The notes beneath the pieces were generated by a model, which saw only the letters and a list, made by a program, of their open reading frames with translations, did not search any database and was not told the origin of the DNA. Position numbers and translations under genes: made by a program. This document shows, in pieces, positions 26,574 to 36,482 of a stretch of DNA of 64,000 nt. This DNA comes from Bog-473 sp963725895 (GTDB taxonomy: Bacteria > Actinomycetota > Acidimicrobiia > Acidimicrobiales > RAAP-2). Where the stretch lies: assembly GCA_963725895.1 (NCBI GenBank), contig CAVSAJ010000002.1, positions 290,040 through 354,039 of the forward strand. Direction: 5' to 3'. Each line of letters opens with the position of its first letter. Position 1 is the stretch's first letter.

Positions 26574-27023
26574 TCAGTATTCGGAGGGAAGCAAGAGGGT
26601 CGTGGCGTAGCGGGGGCGCACGCCCGAGGGGCCGACAGAGCCTTCGGTCTCGGCGTCGGTGATGATCCACAGGCGGGTGGATCCGAGGTCGTAGGCGCTG
26701 AGGATGCGCTCCCCGTTGCGGACGGCCTCGTCGTTGGCGTCGTGGTCGTCGGCGCACAGGGCGCCCCAGTCGGCGGCGCCGTGGCGGGAGAGCAGGCGGG
26801 CGGGGTCTGCTCCTTCTGCCACCAGAGCTCGAAGGGCGCCCGGGGTGGCGACCAGCGGACCGAAAGCGAACAGCCGTTGGCGGTCCACGATCTCGGCGGG
26901 GACGAGGACGGTTCCTTTGTCCGTAGTGAGGCGGAGAATCCCCGCAGTGCCGTCGGTCGGGCTGCCCGCCTTGTAGTCCGGGTCGATGGCGTTCCACCGA
27001 CGGGCCGTGATGACTGCGGTCAT
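26574..27023 (-). CDS. Conserved plasmid-type hypothetical protein, 149 aa
   Basis: MTAVITARRWNAIDPDYKAG, then LSRHGAADWGALCADDHDAND, ERILSAYDLGSTRLWIITD and a C-terminal TLLLPSEY. This pattern (SRH..GDWG, NE.A, RILSAY, WIITE, T.LLP.EY) is what I recall of a small protein often carried on plasmids and integrative elements; its function is not established. ATG 27023 follows GGGAGGAC. It is transcribed with the same polarity as, and downstream of, the SSB gene. Confidence 0.7.
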   Translation of the reverse strand: MTAVITARRWNAIDPDYKAGSPTDGTAGILRLTTDKGTVLVPAEIVDRQRLFAFGPLVATPGALRALVAEGADPARLLSRHGAADWGALCADDHDANDEAVRNGERILSAYDLGSTRLWIITDAETEGSVGPSGVRPRYATTLLLPSEY

Positions 27024-27344
27024 GGCGTCCTCCCGATCGTCTCGGGCGGCTCCGGAGCGGAGCAAGGCCCGTCCTTGCTCCGCTGGGTGCGAAAGGACCG
27101 GGCAGTCCGGTCGGGGTCAAGCGGCGGGTGGGCCCGAGCGAGGAAGCGAAGCCCGGTGGCCGAGCCGAGCCCGCGAGGCGACGGCGGAGCCGGCGGCCAC
27201 CGTGGCGGCGCCCCGCAGTGTCCGCTTGGGGCCGAGCGGCGCCCGGTCCAACCCTCGGCAACCGAGCAGTCTTCGTCTGGTTGCGCCGGCTTGCGTTGGG
27301 ACGGCCGGGTGACGTGAGTCGGTCCGGGCCGGCACCGCGGCGAA

Positions 27345-27372
27345 GGGGCCGGGGGATCGCTCCCCCGGCCCC
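27345..27372 (-). terminator. Perfect 12-bp GC hairpin after ssb
   Basis: GGGGCCGGGGGA and TCCCCCGGCCCC close a TCGC tetraloop, 10 bases past the stop of the minus-strand ssb gene. No T-tract. Confidence 0.7.
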
Positions 27373-27381
27373 TGGTCCGGC

Positions 27382-27779
27382 TCAGAAGGTCTCGACCTGC
27401 TGGGTCTCGGCCTCAGCTGCCAGCGCCGCTCGACCCGGTGGACATCCGCGGTGGCGAAGCGCAGGCTCGGCCCGATCTCGTCGGCCGTGAGCTCGACCTT
27501 GGAGCGGTGCTCGCCCTCGTCGGTCTCCCAGCTGCGCTGCTCGAGGCGGCCGGTGACCACGACCCGCATGCCCTTGGTGAGGCTGAGGGCCACGTTCTCG
27601 GCCAGGTCCCGCCAGCAGATGACGTCGAAGAACGAGGTGCTCTCCTGCCACTCCTGGGTGGTCCGGTCCTGCCAGCGCCGGTTGACCGCCACGCCGAGCT
27701 GGGCCGTGGCTTGGCCTTCTCGGGTGTAGCGGATCTCGGGCTCCCGAGTCAGGTTTCCTGTGATGGTGACGGTGTTCAT
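27382..27779 (-). CDS. ssb: Single-stranded DNA-binding protein, one frame shift near end
   Basis: About 131-aa OB-fold SSB: MNTVTITGNLTREPEIRYT, then GVAVNRRWQ, FFDVICWRDLAENVALSLTKG and RVVVTGRLEQRSWE. Near 27415 the frame must change by one base to reach AAEAETQQVETF and the stop at 27382. The short tail lacks the acidic DDDIPF tip that recruits partners in chromosomal SSB, as in several element-borne SSBs. ATG 27779 follows GAAAGGA. It protects single strands during element transfer or replication. Confidence 0.85.
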
Positions 27780-28457
27780 GGTGTGGTTCCTTTCGTGTGT
27801 GGTGCTTACGGGCACGACACGCGAACCGGGAAGCCGAGGGGGCAACGGTTGCCCGCAGGGTCGGCCGGAAAGTTGGCGCGGGACCGAAGGTCAGTGAGCG
27901 CAGCGAACGCCGCCGGCCAGTTTCCGAGCCGCCGTTGCGGCCGAGGCGACGGGGCGCACGATGGGACCGTAAGCACCGCCATACACGTCGAGAGGAACCC
28001 ACGACACGCCAGTCACCGCCCATCTGGTGCCACCATGGGGAATTGTCGCTACATCGGGCCACGCGCAACTGCCGGCCACACGACCGTGGCAAGGAATTGG
28101 CCTCGCAGCATTCCGGGTGGTCGTACGTCGACCAGGGAGAGACGACGGTAAATTCGGCTGCCCCTGATCGCGGCGGGGAGGAACTTTGCGCTACTGGAGA
28201 TTGGTGTGGCCGCAACGGGGCTACGAAAGTCCGACTGTTGTGGAGCCCTCCGCAAGACAGTCGTCCAGTAGCGTTGGCTGCGGATAATGCCTGGGCTTCT
28301 TTCTGGAGCACGGCTCGACGATCTGCGGTCAGCTGGGGGTGACATCGCTAGTGCCCGGATGCCTCCGCCTTGGCGAAGGCCACGGCCCGGGAAAGTGCCT
28401 TACGCAGTCGCTAGGGCAATGACCTGCTCACGTTCTGCCGGATTCCCTTATGAGTCC
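27780..28457. other. 678-base stretch without a recognised gene
   Basis: No frame here has protein-like composition and I see no repeat or strong hairpin. The ssb promoter should lie at its left end, because ssb starts at 27779 on the minus strand. Confidence 0.5.
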
Positions 28458-29686
28458 TCATCCAACGGCGTCGAATCCATGAGAAGTCAGCTCATCGCCG
28501 TCGCCGTTCAGCGTGGGCACGAAGGGGGTCGGCACCAGGAGAGGCGGCATCAGCCGATCGTTCTGATCCAGTGATCGAAGCAAGGGTGGAGCGCCATACG
28601 TCGCGCCATTGTCGCCGCTTCTCATCGTCGGCCAGCGCGGCGTCGACCGCCGTGGAGCCTTCGAATGGCCACAGCGGTTCACCTCCCGATGCCAAGCAGA
28701 GCCGAGCCAAGAAACGAACGCCGCACCAGGTCTCGAAGTCGATCGACGGCGAAGGCCATCGCCACGCCGAAAGGGGCATCGTCAGCGACAGTGGATACCG
28801 AGTAGATCCACTTGCGCAGATCTGACTCCTTGATGCGTTCACCGTGCACGAGCCTCGATCGCACCCCATACAGAGAGCTCACATCGCGGTAGATAGCCAG
28901 GCCCGGATCGTCGTCGGTCCACAGCAGCGCCGCCGCACGCGTCCGGAGACGATGACCCACCGCTTCGGTGTCGGATTCCGATCCGGTGAGGATCGCTTCG
29001 AGGGCCGTCGCCAGGTCGATGACTCTTTCGAAGTCGTCGCCGGTCTCGTGCGACCGGTTGTAGTTGAGCAGCGCCACATCGAAGGAGGTCGCCACCATTC
29101 CTTCCCGCTTGACCACGGCGGCATCGAGGAGCGCACCGAGGGCGGCGAAGGCTGCGGCGTCGGAGTCCTGCAGCTCCACGACTCTCTGCATGCGGATGTC
29201 GGGGATGACGGCCTTCTCGAACCGGCGGTACATCGGAGAGACCCGCGAGACGAGCGTCGAGGCTCCGACCAGCTGCCAACACGATTGGTACGTTCCAGCG
29301 AACAGGAGTCGGGCGAGTAGTAGGAACCGGTCGATGCGCCCCTCCAACGTCCGGGCCACGCCGTAGATGTCTCCATCGTCGGTGGTGCTGCTCGTGACGA
29401 GGAGAGAGCTTGGCGGGTCGTAGAACCGTGGGATCTGGCGGTTGAGGGCCGATGGCCCTGCCGGTATCAGATCGATCGATCGGCGGAGGAGATCGTCCGA
29501 CTCTCCCGAGTCTGGGTAGATCGTGACGTCTCCGAGCGTCACCGGAGATCCGGTGGCGGGAGCGATTTGCGAAGCGGCACGACAGCAGTTCATCGTGTAC
29601 TCGCTCGCATCGAGCACGTTCAAGAGCTCATCCACTGATGCCTGGACGGGCGGAGTGTCCGCTTCAAACACAGTCGTCTCCGGCAT
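28458..29686 (-). CDS. HEPN-domain protein, frame broken
   Basis: About 408-aa cytoplasmic protein. The middle part, LATALEAILTGSESDTEAVGHRLRTR through SSLYGVRSRLVHGERI, matches ApeA/HEPN-like domains; RSRLVH fits the catalytic R-x4-H RNase motif. The frame shifts near 28720 (LARLCLASGGEPLWPFEG continues) and probably near 28570 into SLDQNDRLMPPLLVP and a stop at 28458; both need one base removed. ATG 29686 lies 23 bases inside the end of the preceding gene. HEPN proteins with this motif are usually toxin or antiphage RNases. The specific partner is unknown. Confidence 0.65.
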
Positions 29687-29961
29687 CCGAACATCGGACG
29701 ACGCAACCCTCGAGGAAACTGAAGATGTACATGTTCGAGAATTCGGGATGCGGCTTCGTCATCGGATCAGAGAAACGCTGCGGATAGGCGATGTTGAGCG
29801 CCTCTTCCAACGCGGAGAACTCCGTACCGCTGACGTCTGACGCCTGAGTAGTCGCGACCCACGTCTATGAAGGGGTGGTGCCTTGGCGGGGGCACGATGT
29901 GATCCTCCGCAAGGGCGGGGAAGGCGGCTCCGATGAACGAGTGCGCCAGAGCGGCGATCAC
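29664..29961 (-). CDS. Small hypothetical protein, about 98 aa, one frame shift
   Basis: GTG 29961 overlaps the stop of the preceding gene (GTGA). It reads VIAALAHSFIGAAFPALAED, HHPFIDVGRDYSGV; after removing one A near 29850 it continues SGTEFSALEEALNIAYPQRF, SDPMTKPHPEFSN, MYIFSFLEGCVVR to the stop at 29664. Too short for the usual gene finders and not recognised. It is sandwiched by overlaps between the HhH-like and HEPN genes, which points to a three-gene unit. Confidence 0.55.
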
Positions 29962-30682
29962 ATCCCGTTGACTGACCGGGTCGTGTGCGCCGCGCTTCCC
30001 ACTTTGATACTCCCAGATCTCATGATCGAGAGCCCGTGGGTCGACGTCAAAGTGCTGGGCCGCCGCTTCGACGAGGGCCACGGCCCGGTCCCCTTCGACG
30101 GTGCGCTCTTCGACGCCGAGCGCCGCTGGCGACGAACCGCAGCACCATTCGATCCGGCTTGACGTCTCGTAGCCCAACCAGCATCCGCAGGTACCGCCAC
30201 GAGATGCCTGAGCGCTGACCGGGAACGGAGAGCCATGCTTGCTTCGCCTGATCTCCCAACGCCGAGCCGTCGGCGTCGCGAAACTGCGCCGCAGTGTCAA
30301 TGCCCAGATCATGAAGAGCCAGAGCGGCGCGGTGAACCGCATCCCCCTTACGAACGGCATCGGGCTGGGTCGAGACACGGTTACGAGTACCGACCTCGTC
30401 GATGAAGCCATCGACTCCACCCACTGCTTCGTAGAAGGCGAGCAGTTCGGGCAGGCCGTCTTCTTCGGGATTCCCCTGCCAACGTCGCCGTCCCCGGTAT
30501 CGTTCGACGACCCCTCTCGCTATCACGTAGCGCGCGTTGATGGACCAGATGGCATCGACCACAGAGAGGGCGAGACTGTCCGGATAACCAGTGAAGGGTT
30601 TCCAGTCTGCGGATGGAGCAAGGCGCTCTCGACAGGCGCTGACCATCTTGTCAATGTCGGGCTGCCCAACCTGCTCAGTCAT
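29958..30682 (-). CDS. HhH-GPD/endonuclease III-like protein, two frame shifts
   Basis: About 240-aa protein. Conserved-looking parts are WKPFTGYPDSLALSVVDAIW, ELLAFYEAVGGVDGFIDEVG and LSVPGQRSGISWRYLRMLVG followed by VKPDRMVLRFVASALGV, which has the shape of the helix-hairpin-helix and following Asp region of DNA glycosylases. One extra G near 30130 and another base near 29990 must be removed to run into EERTVEGD, HEIWEYQSGK and the stop overlapping the next start. ATG 30682 has GGGGAG 6 bases upstream. It may bind or cut modified DNA; unproven. Confidence 0.55.
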
Positions 30683-31013
30683 CGTCACTCCCCGAACGCG
30701 ACGTCCTCAGCCACGACCGGATCGATCGCAGCGCGATTCTGGCCCACCGCCCCATCCTCTTTTCCACTTGGCCAGGAACGGTGCCATCGGGGTGGGAAGG
30801 TCAGTCTTGACCAGGGGTCTCGTCGTGCGGAGTGAATAGCCGCACCGGAGGCCAGCGGATCGAATGGAGCGACGCTCGTGGATCCGCAGGAGCTCTCGGC
30901 CACGACGTTTCCGCCGGGCTTCCTCACCCGACCCGAGCTGCCAGTGACCGGCGGGACCACCCGTGCCCTACACCTATGTCCAGAAATACTGGACATAGGT
31001 GTAGGCTTGGTCC
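30683..31013. other. Divergent intergenic region, 331 bases
   Basis: It separates the minus-strand HhH unit from the plus-strand giant ATPase and holds the perfect palindrome at 30968-31004. A plus-strand GTG frame from 30878 has coding-like composition for about 28 codons but runs through the palindrome into the next gene in the wrong frame, so it is not called. Confidence 0.5.
30968..31004. promoter_or_regulatory. Perfect 16-bp inverted repeat, operator of the giant-gene pair
   Basis: CTACACCTATGTCCAG (30968-30983) and CTGGACATAGGTGTAG (30989-31004) are exact complements around AAATA. It ends 9 bases before GTG 31014 of a gene whose product begins with a winged helix. Perfect symmetry and position argue for autorepression. 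Confidence 0.8.
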
Positions 31014-34000
31014 GTGCCGTCCGCCGCCGAGATGCTCCAGTCAACGCTGGGAGAGACCGCCTACCTGGCGCTGAAGGCTCTGGCTGAGAGCCGGAAACCC
31101 CTGTCCGGGCGCCAGATGGCCACCGCACTAGACGTTGCACCGACCACGGCGACGGCGGCTCTAGGGAGGCTCCGGGACGCCGGGTTCGCCCTGTCCAGTC
31201 AGGAGGGGAGGGCGACCCGTTGGCACCTCAACACCGACAACCCTGTGGTGCGCGCCTGGCTGGAGGGAGAACGAAGCGAGGTGAGCCCCGCAATGGCCGC
31301 TGAGGGGATGAGCCCGTACGCCACCGGGGGCGGGGGCGTGACCTTCGAGCGGAAGGTCGGCGTCCAGTATCTCGCCGACCTCCTGCTCGGGGACGCAGCC
31401 CCGGAGCTGGGCGACGGTCGGTTCGTGGTGAGCGTGTCCTTCCAGCAGGCGCCGGAGCATTCGGTCGACGATCTCGTCGTCCGCGCAGCTCGCGAGGGGG
31501 AGCCGGAGCCGTCTCTCGTGCTCGCCGTCGCAGTGCGCCGTGCTCCCAACCTCGTTCAGAGCAACGAGGACTCCCGGAGGCTGATCCGTTCCTTCGTGAA
31601 CGAGATCGCCAACGCGCCTGGCGAAGGTCCCGAGCATCGAGTGGCTCTCGTCGTTGCAGGCGCCCAGGATCACGCCAAACAAATCGCCACCCTCGCCGGC
31701 CTTGCCTCCAATCAGATGGATGCGTCGAGCTTCTTCGGCCTTGTCGGAACTCCTGGGCGATTCACCGCCGACATTCGTGGTCGCCTGGATCAGGTCGAAG
31801 CACTGGTGAGGCTTGCACTTCAGGACCTTGGCGTCGCCGACCCCGCCGAGGAGGTCGTTCGGCAACGCACGTGGGAATTGCTGTCCCGCCTCACCGTGCT
31901 AATGCCGCGCCTTGAGGCACCGGACGAGGCGGACTGGGGAGCGATCGCGAATGCCCTGACCCGCGTCGCTCGCGGAGGTGACCTGTACGGCGCATCCCGG
32001 CTGCGCGACCGGCTGGTTGCACTCGCATCCGAGTATCCCCAGAACGCCGCTTCGGTCGATCGGAGCCTTCTTCGGCGCCATGCCCACGAAGTCCTCGACT
32101 CCTCGGCCCGTCACCACGCGCAGGGGCGAGGAGCCCTCGACCACCTCAATGCACGCGCCACTCGCGGCGGTGCGCAGCGAGATCGCCTCGGAGAATCGCA
32201 GTCGCGTCGTCCATTTGGACCGACGCCGATATATCGGCCGGCCTCGCTGCGGTCATCGCATCGTCGCCGGCGGCTGTGGTTGCGCACGGCGACTCTGGAG
32301 TTGGGAAGAGCGCTGTCGTCGTTCAGACGGCGACGGACGTCGCCACCAACACACCCGACTCGACGCAGGCGTTGTGTATCAACCTGCGCCACCTCCCCAA
32401 AACGAGTCTTGAGTTCGAGTCGTACCTCGGTGCGCCACTTGCAACACTCCTCGCAGAACTCAGTGCTCCTCAACGGCTTCTCGTCATCGACGGCGCCGAT
32501 GCGATCTCCGAGGGCATGGGTGACGTCTTCCAGTACGTCGTTGATGCTGCGGTGACCGCCGACGTAACGATCGTCGCTGTGACCGCGACGGAGAGCAAAC
32601 AGCTCGTGCGCGACACGATCGCCGACCGGGTGAGCGGACAGGTCGTCGAGTTTCCCGTGTCGCCCCTGACGGATCCCGATATCGACACCATCGTCGCCGT
32701 GTTCGGCGAATTGGCTCCGCTGGCAGCGAACCCGCGCTCGCGAGATCTGTTGCGTCGGCCAGTCGTGGCGGACCTGTTGGTGCGGGGAGGCTTATCAGGA
32801 ACCCCGTTGAGCGACGCAGATGCGATGGAGCAGGTCTGGTCGGGGTTGGTCCGCCGTCACGGGCAATCCGAACACGGAACGCCCGACGCCCGTGACCTTG
32901 CGCTCGTGCGCCTGGCGGATCTGGCGCTCTGCGGCGGAGACGCGGTCACGGTCGTCGGTTCCATCGACCCGGCAGCGCTCGAAGGTCTCAGGCGTGACGG
33001 GGTATTGCGGACGCCTGACGACGCATGGGCTATTGGACCCGAGTTCGCTCACGACGAACTTCGCCGCTATGCGATCGCCCGTCTTCTTCTGGCGCCCGGC
33101 AACTTCACTGCAAAGCTCCTCGAAGGCGACGTTCCCCGCTGGTCACTCGCGGCGGCTCGACTTGCATGCCAGATGGTGCTTGGAGCTGAGGACACCCCGG
33201 CAAACCCGTTGCACGGTCGGTTTGAGCGGGTGCAGAAGGCATTCGACGAGCTGGTCGATGCTGGCCACGGTGAGCGCTGGGGCGACGTGCCGGGCGAAGC
33301 ACTGCTGACGCTCGGTGATCCCGAGGCGGTGCTACGCGATGCATGGCCCGATCTCCTGGCAGACTCCGGTGCCGGTCTGCAACGCCTCGCACGACTTGTG
33401 AACCAGAGGCTCCGCGACGACACCGGCCTCGTCCGGCAGTACGCGGTGGAGCCTCTCATCGCCCTGATACTCGATGACGAGACGGCCATGGTCTGCCGAG
33501 TACCTGCAAGACGTTCTGCGGGATTGGCTGCGTGCTCTCGTGGTGAACAATGCCCCGGCGGAACATCCTCTCCGACTGCGCCTGCGCGATCGTCTACTGG
33601 CAGCCTGCAATGAGGCGGACCGTCGTTTGCGGGAGGAGCGCGAAGCCGCTGCCGCCGCGAGGGCTGCGCGCACGGCTGAAGAGATTGAAGAGGAGGAGAA
33701 GTTCCGGGAGCGCCATCGTGGTCTCTTTATCGAGAGGGGGTATCCGCGGAGCCGACCTCGTCGGAACCGCCATGAAGTCCCCAGTGAAGTCACGTCGGAG
33801 ATCATGGTCGAGCTGCTGGCGTTGCTTGGCCCCGATCTCGGCGAGGGGGGCGAAGTTGTCCTCCGTCGCATCGCGACGGACGCGCCGTCGTGGCTCCACC
33901 CGGCGGTGGAGGAGTTTTTGACCGGTCGGGCGCTCGCTGGATACCGGCGGGGCTTTCTCGCCGAGATGACCGAGGCGTACTACCTCGATGACGAGGAAGA

Positions 34001-36425
34001 CGGGTCGGGCTTCCACGAGGACGGCATCCGAGATCACCATGCCCGCAGCTTTGGCGTCACGCCGCTCGCGGCATGGTACCGAGGCCCCTTCATGGCGCTG
34101 TTCCAATCGGATTTTCGCAACGGCGTCGCTGTCGTGAACCGCATGCTCAACCATGCTGCGCTGGCTCGCGCACGAACGTTGGCGGGCCACGAAAACTATG
34201 GCGTCGTGATCGACGACTCGATGCTTGACCAATATCGGGTCGAATTCCAAATCACGGGTTCACCGCGCGGTCTACGTCGGCGACGGGAACGTGTGGATGT
34301 GGTACCGCGGAACGGGCGTTGGTCCGTACCCGTGCATGAGTGCGTTGCAGGCACTGGAGCGCTCGTGCGATCAGCTCGTCGTTGCTGGGATTCCTCTCGC
34401 CAATATCGTCGCGATCCTCCTCGATGGATGCGACAACCTTGCCATGGTTGCCCTGGTTGTGGGGTTGCTTGTCCGCCATCTCGATGACGCCGATCGCCTG
34501 CTGGATCCGTACTTGTCGGAACCGCTGGCGTGGGAATTCGAGTTCGGGCGCATGGTTCACGAAACCAGCGGATTGGCGGCGTCCTCAGACGGCATCGCCC
34601 ATGCGGATCGACGTCAGTGGTCACTTCGCGAAGCGGGGATGTGGCTGGTGCTTGCGTGCTGATGAGGCACGGACCGAGGAGCTTCGCCAGATCGGTGATC
34701 GATTGGTCGAGTCCTATCGAAGGCTGGTCGTACAGGCGCTTGGCGAGAGCGCCGACGAGCGAGACGTCGAGAGACACCTCGTCAAGGTGCGGGCGTGGGC
34801 CAGCGGTCTCGACCGGAACACGTACCAAGCGGAGGAAGCGGAGGGAGGGCTGTACATCCAGAGTCGACCGCCGGAGGATGTTGCTCAGGCCCTGGAGAGC
34901 GGCAACGAGGACTTACGACGTGGCCAGGAGGCCACGCGCCTCATGGTCCGCTACCACATCCACCGGATTCAGGGTGATCCGGAGCCAGTGAGCGCCGAGG
35001 ACCTTGTCGCGGACCTTGTCGCCGCCAAGGACCTCTTGGAGAACCCACCAGCGCTTAATCCGGTGGGTCCGTGGGACATTCCGGCCGCAGTTGCGTCGGC
35101 CGCCCTAGAGGCGCACATCCTTGATGGCGTCGACCTCCCGACAGAGTCTCTGCTGTTCGCGATCGAGGTGGCACTGCGGGTCGAGATCGGGGAACCAGAT
35201 CCTCGACAGTACGAGTTCGAGGAGTCTTACTTCGAGCAGGGTGGCGACCGCAGCGTGGCACGTGCGATCCCCCTGCTCCTTCTGCCCTCGGCTCAAGCGG
35301 TGCGCATCTTGGCCGACGGGGGGGACGGTTCACAGACGTACGACCAGGCAACAGCCGCGGCGCTCCACCTGGCGCGAGCTGAGGTCCGCGAAGTGCGGGT
35401 GCACCTCGCCCGTGGACTCGACGGGCTGTGGGTGGTTCCGTGCGCAGCCGACGGTCCATGCCACCACGAAACGGGACTCCAGATCGCCATCGAGACGATG
35501 CGGGACTGCGTCCTTGGTAGTTGGAATCCGCAAACGCAACGGCGCGAGATCGACCAGCTCGCAGAGCCGGTCGCACAATCCCTCGCCGACACCCCCGACG
35601 AGAGCATCTACTTCTCCCGTCTCGATGCTGCCATCCGGGCGCTGGCCCCAGCAGTGCGGGCTGGGATCTGTGTGTCAGAACGAGCGCACGAACTACTCGC
35701 AGTCCTTCTCGACGCCCACCGCCGCGCTCTGCTCTCACACGACCGGGACATGGACCACCGGGGGACCAGTTCCCTGATCGTGGCGCGAGCGCTCTTGACG
35801 ATCGCGTCGAACGGCGACGACGGGCTCATCCACGAGCACATCGACGCCTACGCGGACGACTCCACTCTGATGAACAACTTCCTTCGCGCCGATATCAGCC
35901 GCAGCAGAGGAGTCGCCTGGTCGAGCCGAGACCGCGGCCCAGGTGTGGCCATCCGTCGTCGCACAGGTGATCGGGCTTCATCACACGGGTCACACCCCGC
36001 TTGGGGGCCCGCACTACGGCGACTACACCCTGGCGTCGCTGCTGCCCAACCCCACCAGCGAGGTCGCCTATCTGTACCGCGAATTCGACGGAGATCCGAT
36101 CGCGTGGTGGGAGCCACTGGCATGGGGCGCGACGGTCGAGGCGTGGCTTCCCCTCGCCGAGGGAAACGCCTCCTGTGTCGACAACCTCATCGGCTTTGTC
36201 AGACCGTTGGCCCTTGACGATCAGGTTCGACTCGGTCTGCCATGGGTGGCAACGCTCGTGCTTCCTGATCCCGCTCGAATCGCCAACCACTCCTTCCTGG
36301 TGTCGTCATGGTTGATCGAAGTTCGCCAAGCAGCGTCCGATCTCGGCCTGTTCCCCATCTGGCAACGGGTTGTCGATGGGCTCGTGGTCGCCGGTGCGTC
36401 TCGGCTTGCGCCCTACTCGGAGTGA
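31014..36425 (+). CDS. Giant winged-helix/STAND-type ATPase (about 1,800 aa), frame broken six times
   Basis: Six overlapping frames, each shifted by +1 from the last (near 32120, 32210, 33485, 34255, 34655, 35930), form one continuous protein. Residues 1-80 are a winged helix (LSGRQMATALDVAPTTATAAL). Residues about 95-230 (GGGGVTFERKVGVQYLADLL, VDDLVVRA, LVLAVAVRR) recall the degenerate nuclease-like N-domains of large STAND proteins, lacking the E-x-K. The ATPase core has Walker A AHGDSGVGKSAVVVQ (near 420) and Walker B RLLVIDGADA. About 1,100 helical residues follow, ending at RLAPYSE. GTG 31014. It is probably a sensor-switch ATPase controlling the nuclease gene that follows 57 bases later. 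Confidence 0.65.
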
Positions 36426-36482
36426 GCCGGTCCCCCCGGCAGGCCATCACTGGGATCCCGGTCGAGCAGGGGTTGCTAGCCG

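Noticed and set aside
27780..28457. Genes in several open frames of 60-180 codons
   Set aside because: All are Arg/Pro/Ser-rich without recognisable motifs or ribosome sites.
30878..31087. Small plus-strand gene upstream of the giant ATPase
   Set aside because: It crosses the palindrome and overlaps the winged-helix start in a different frame; no ribosome site.
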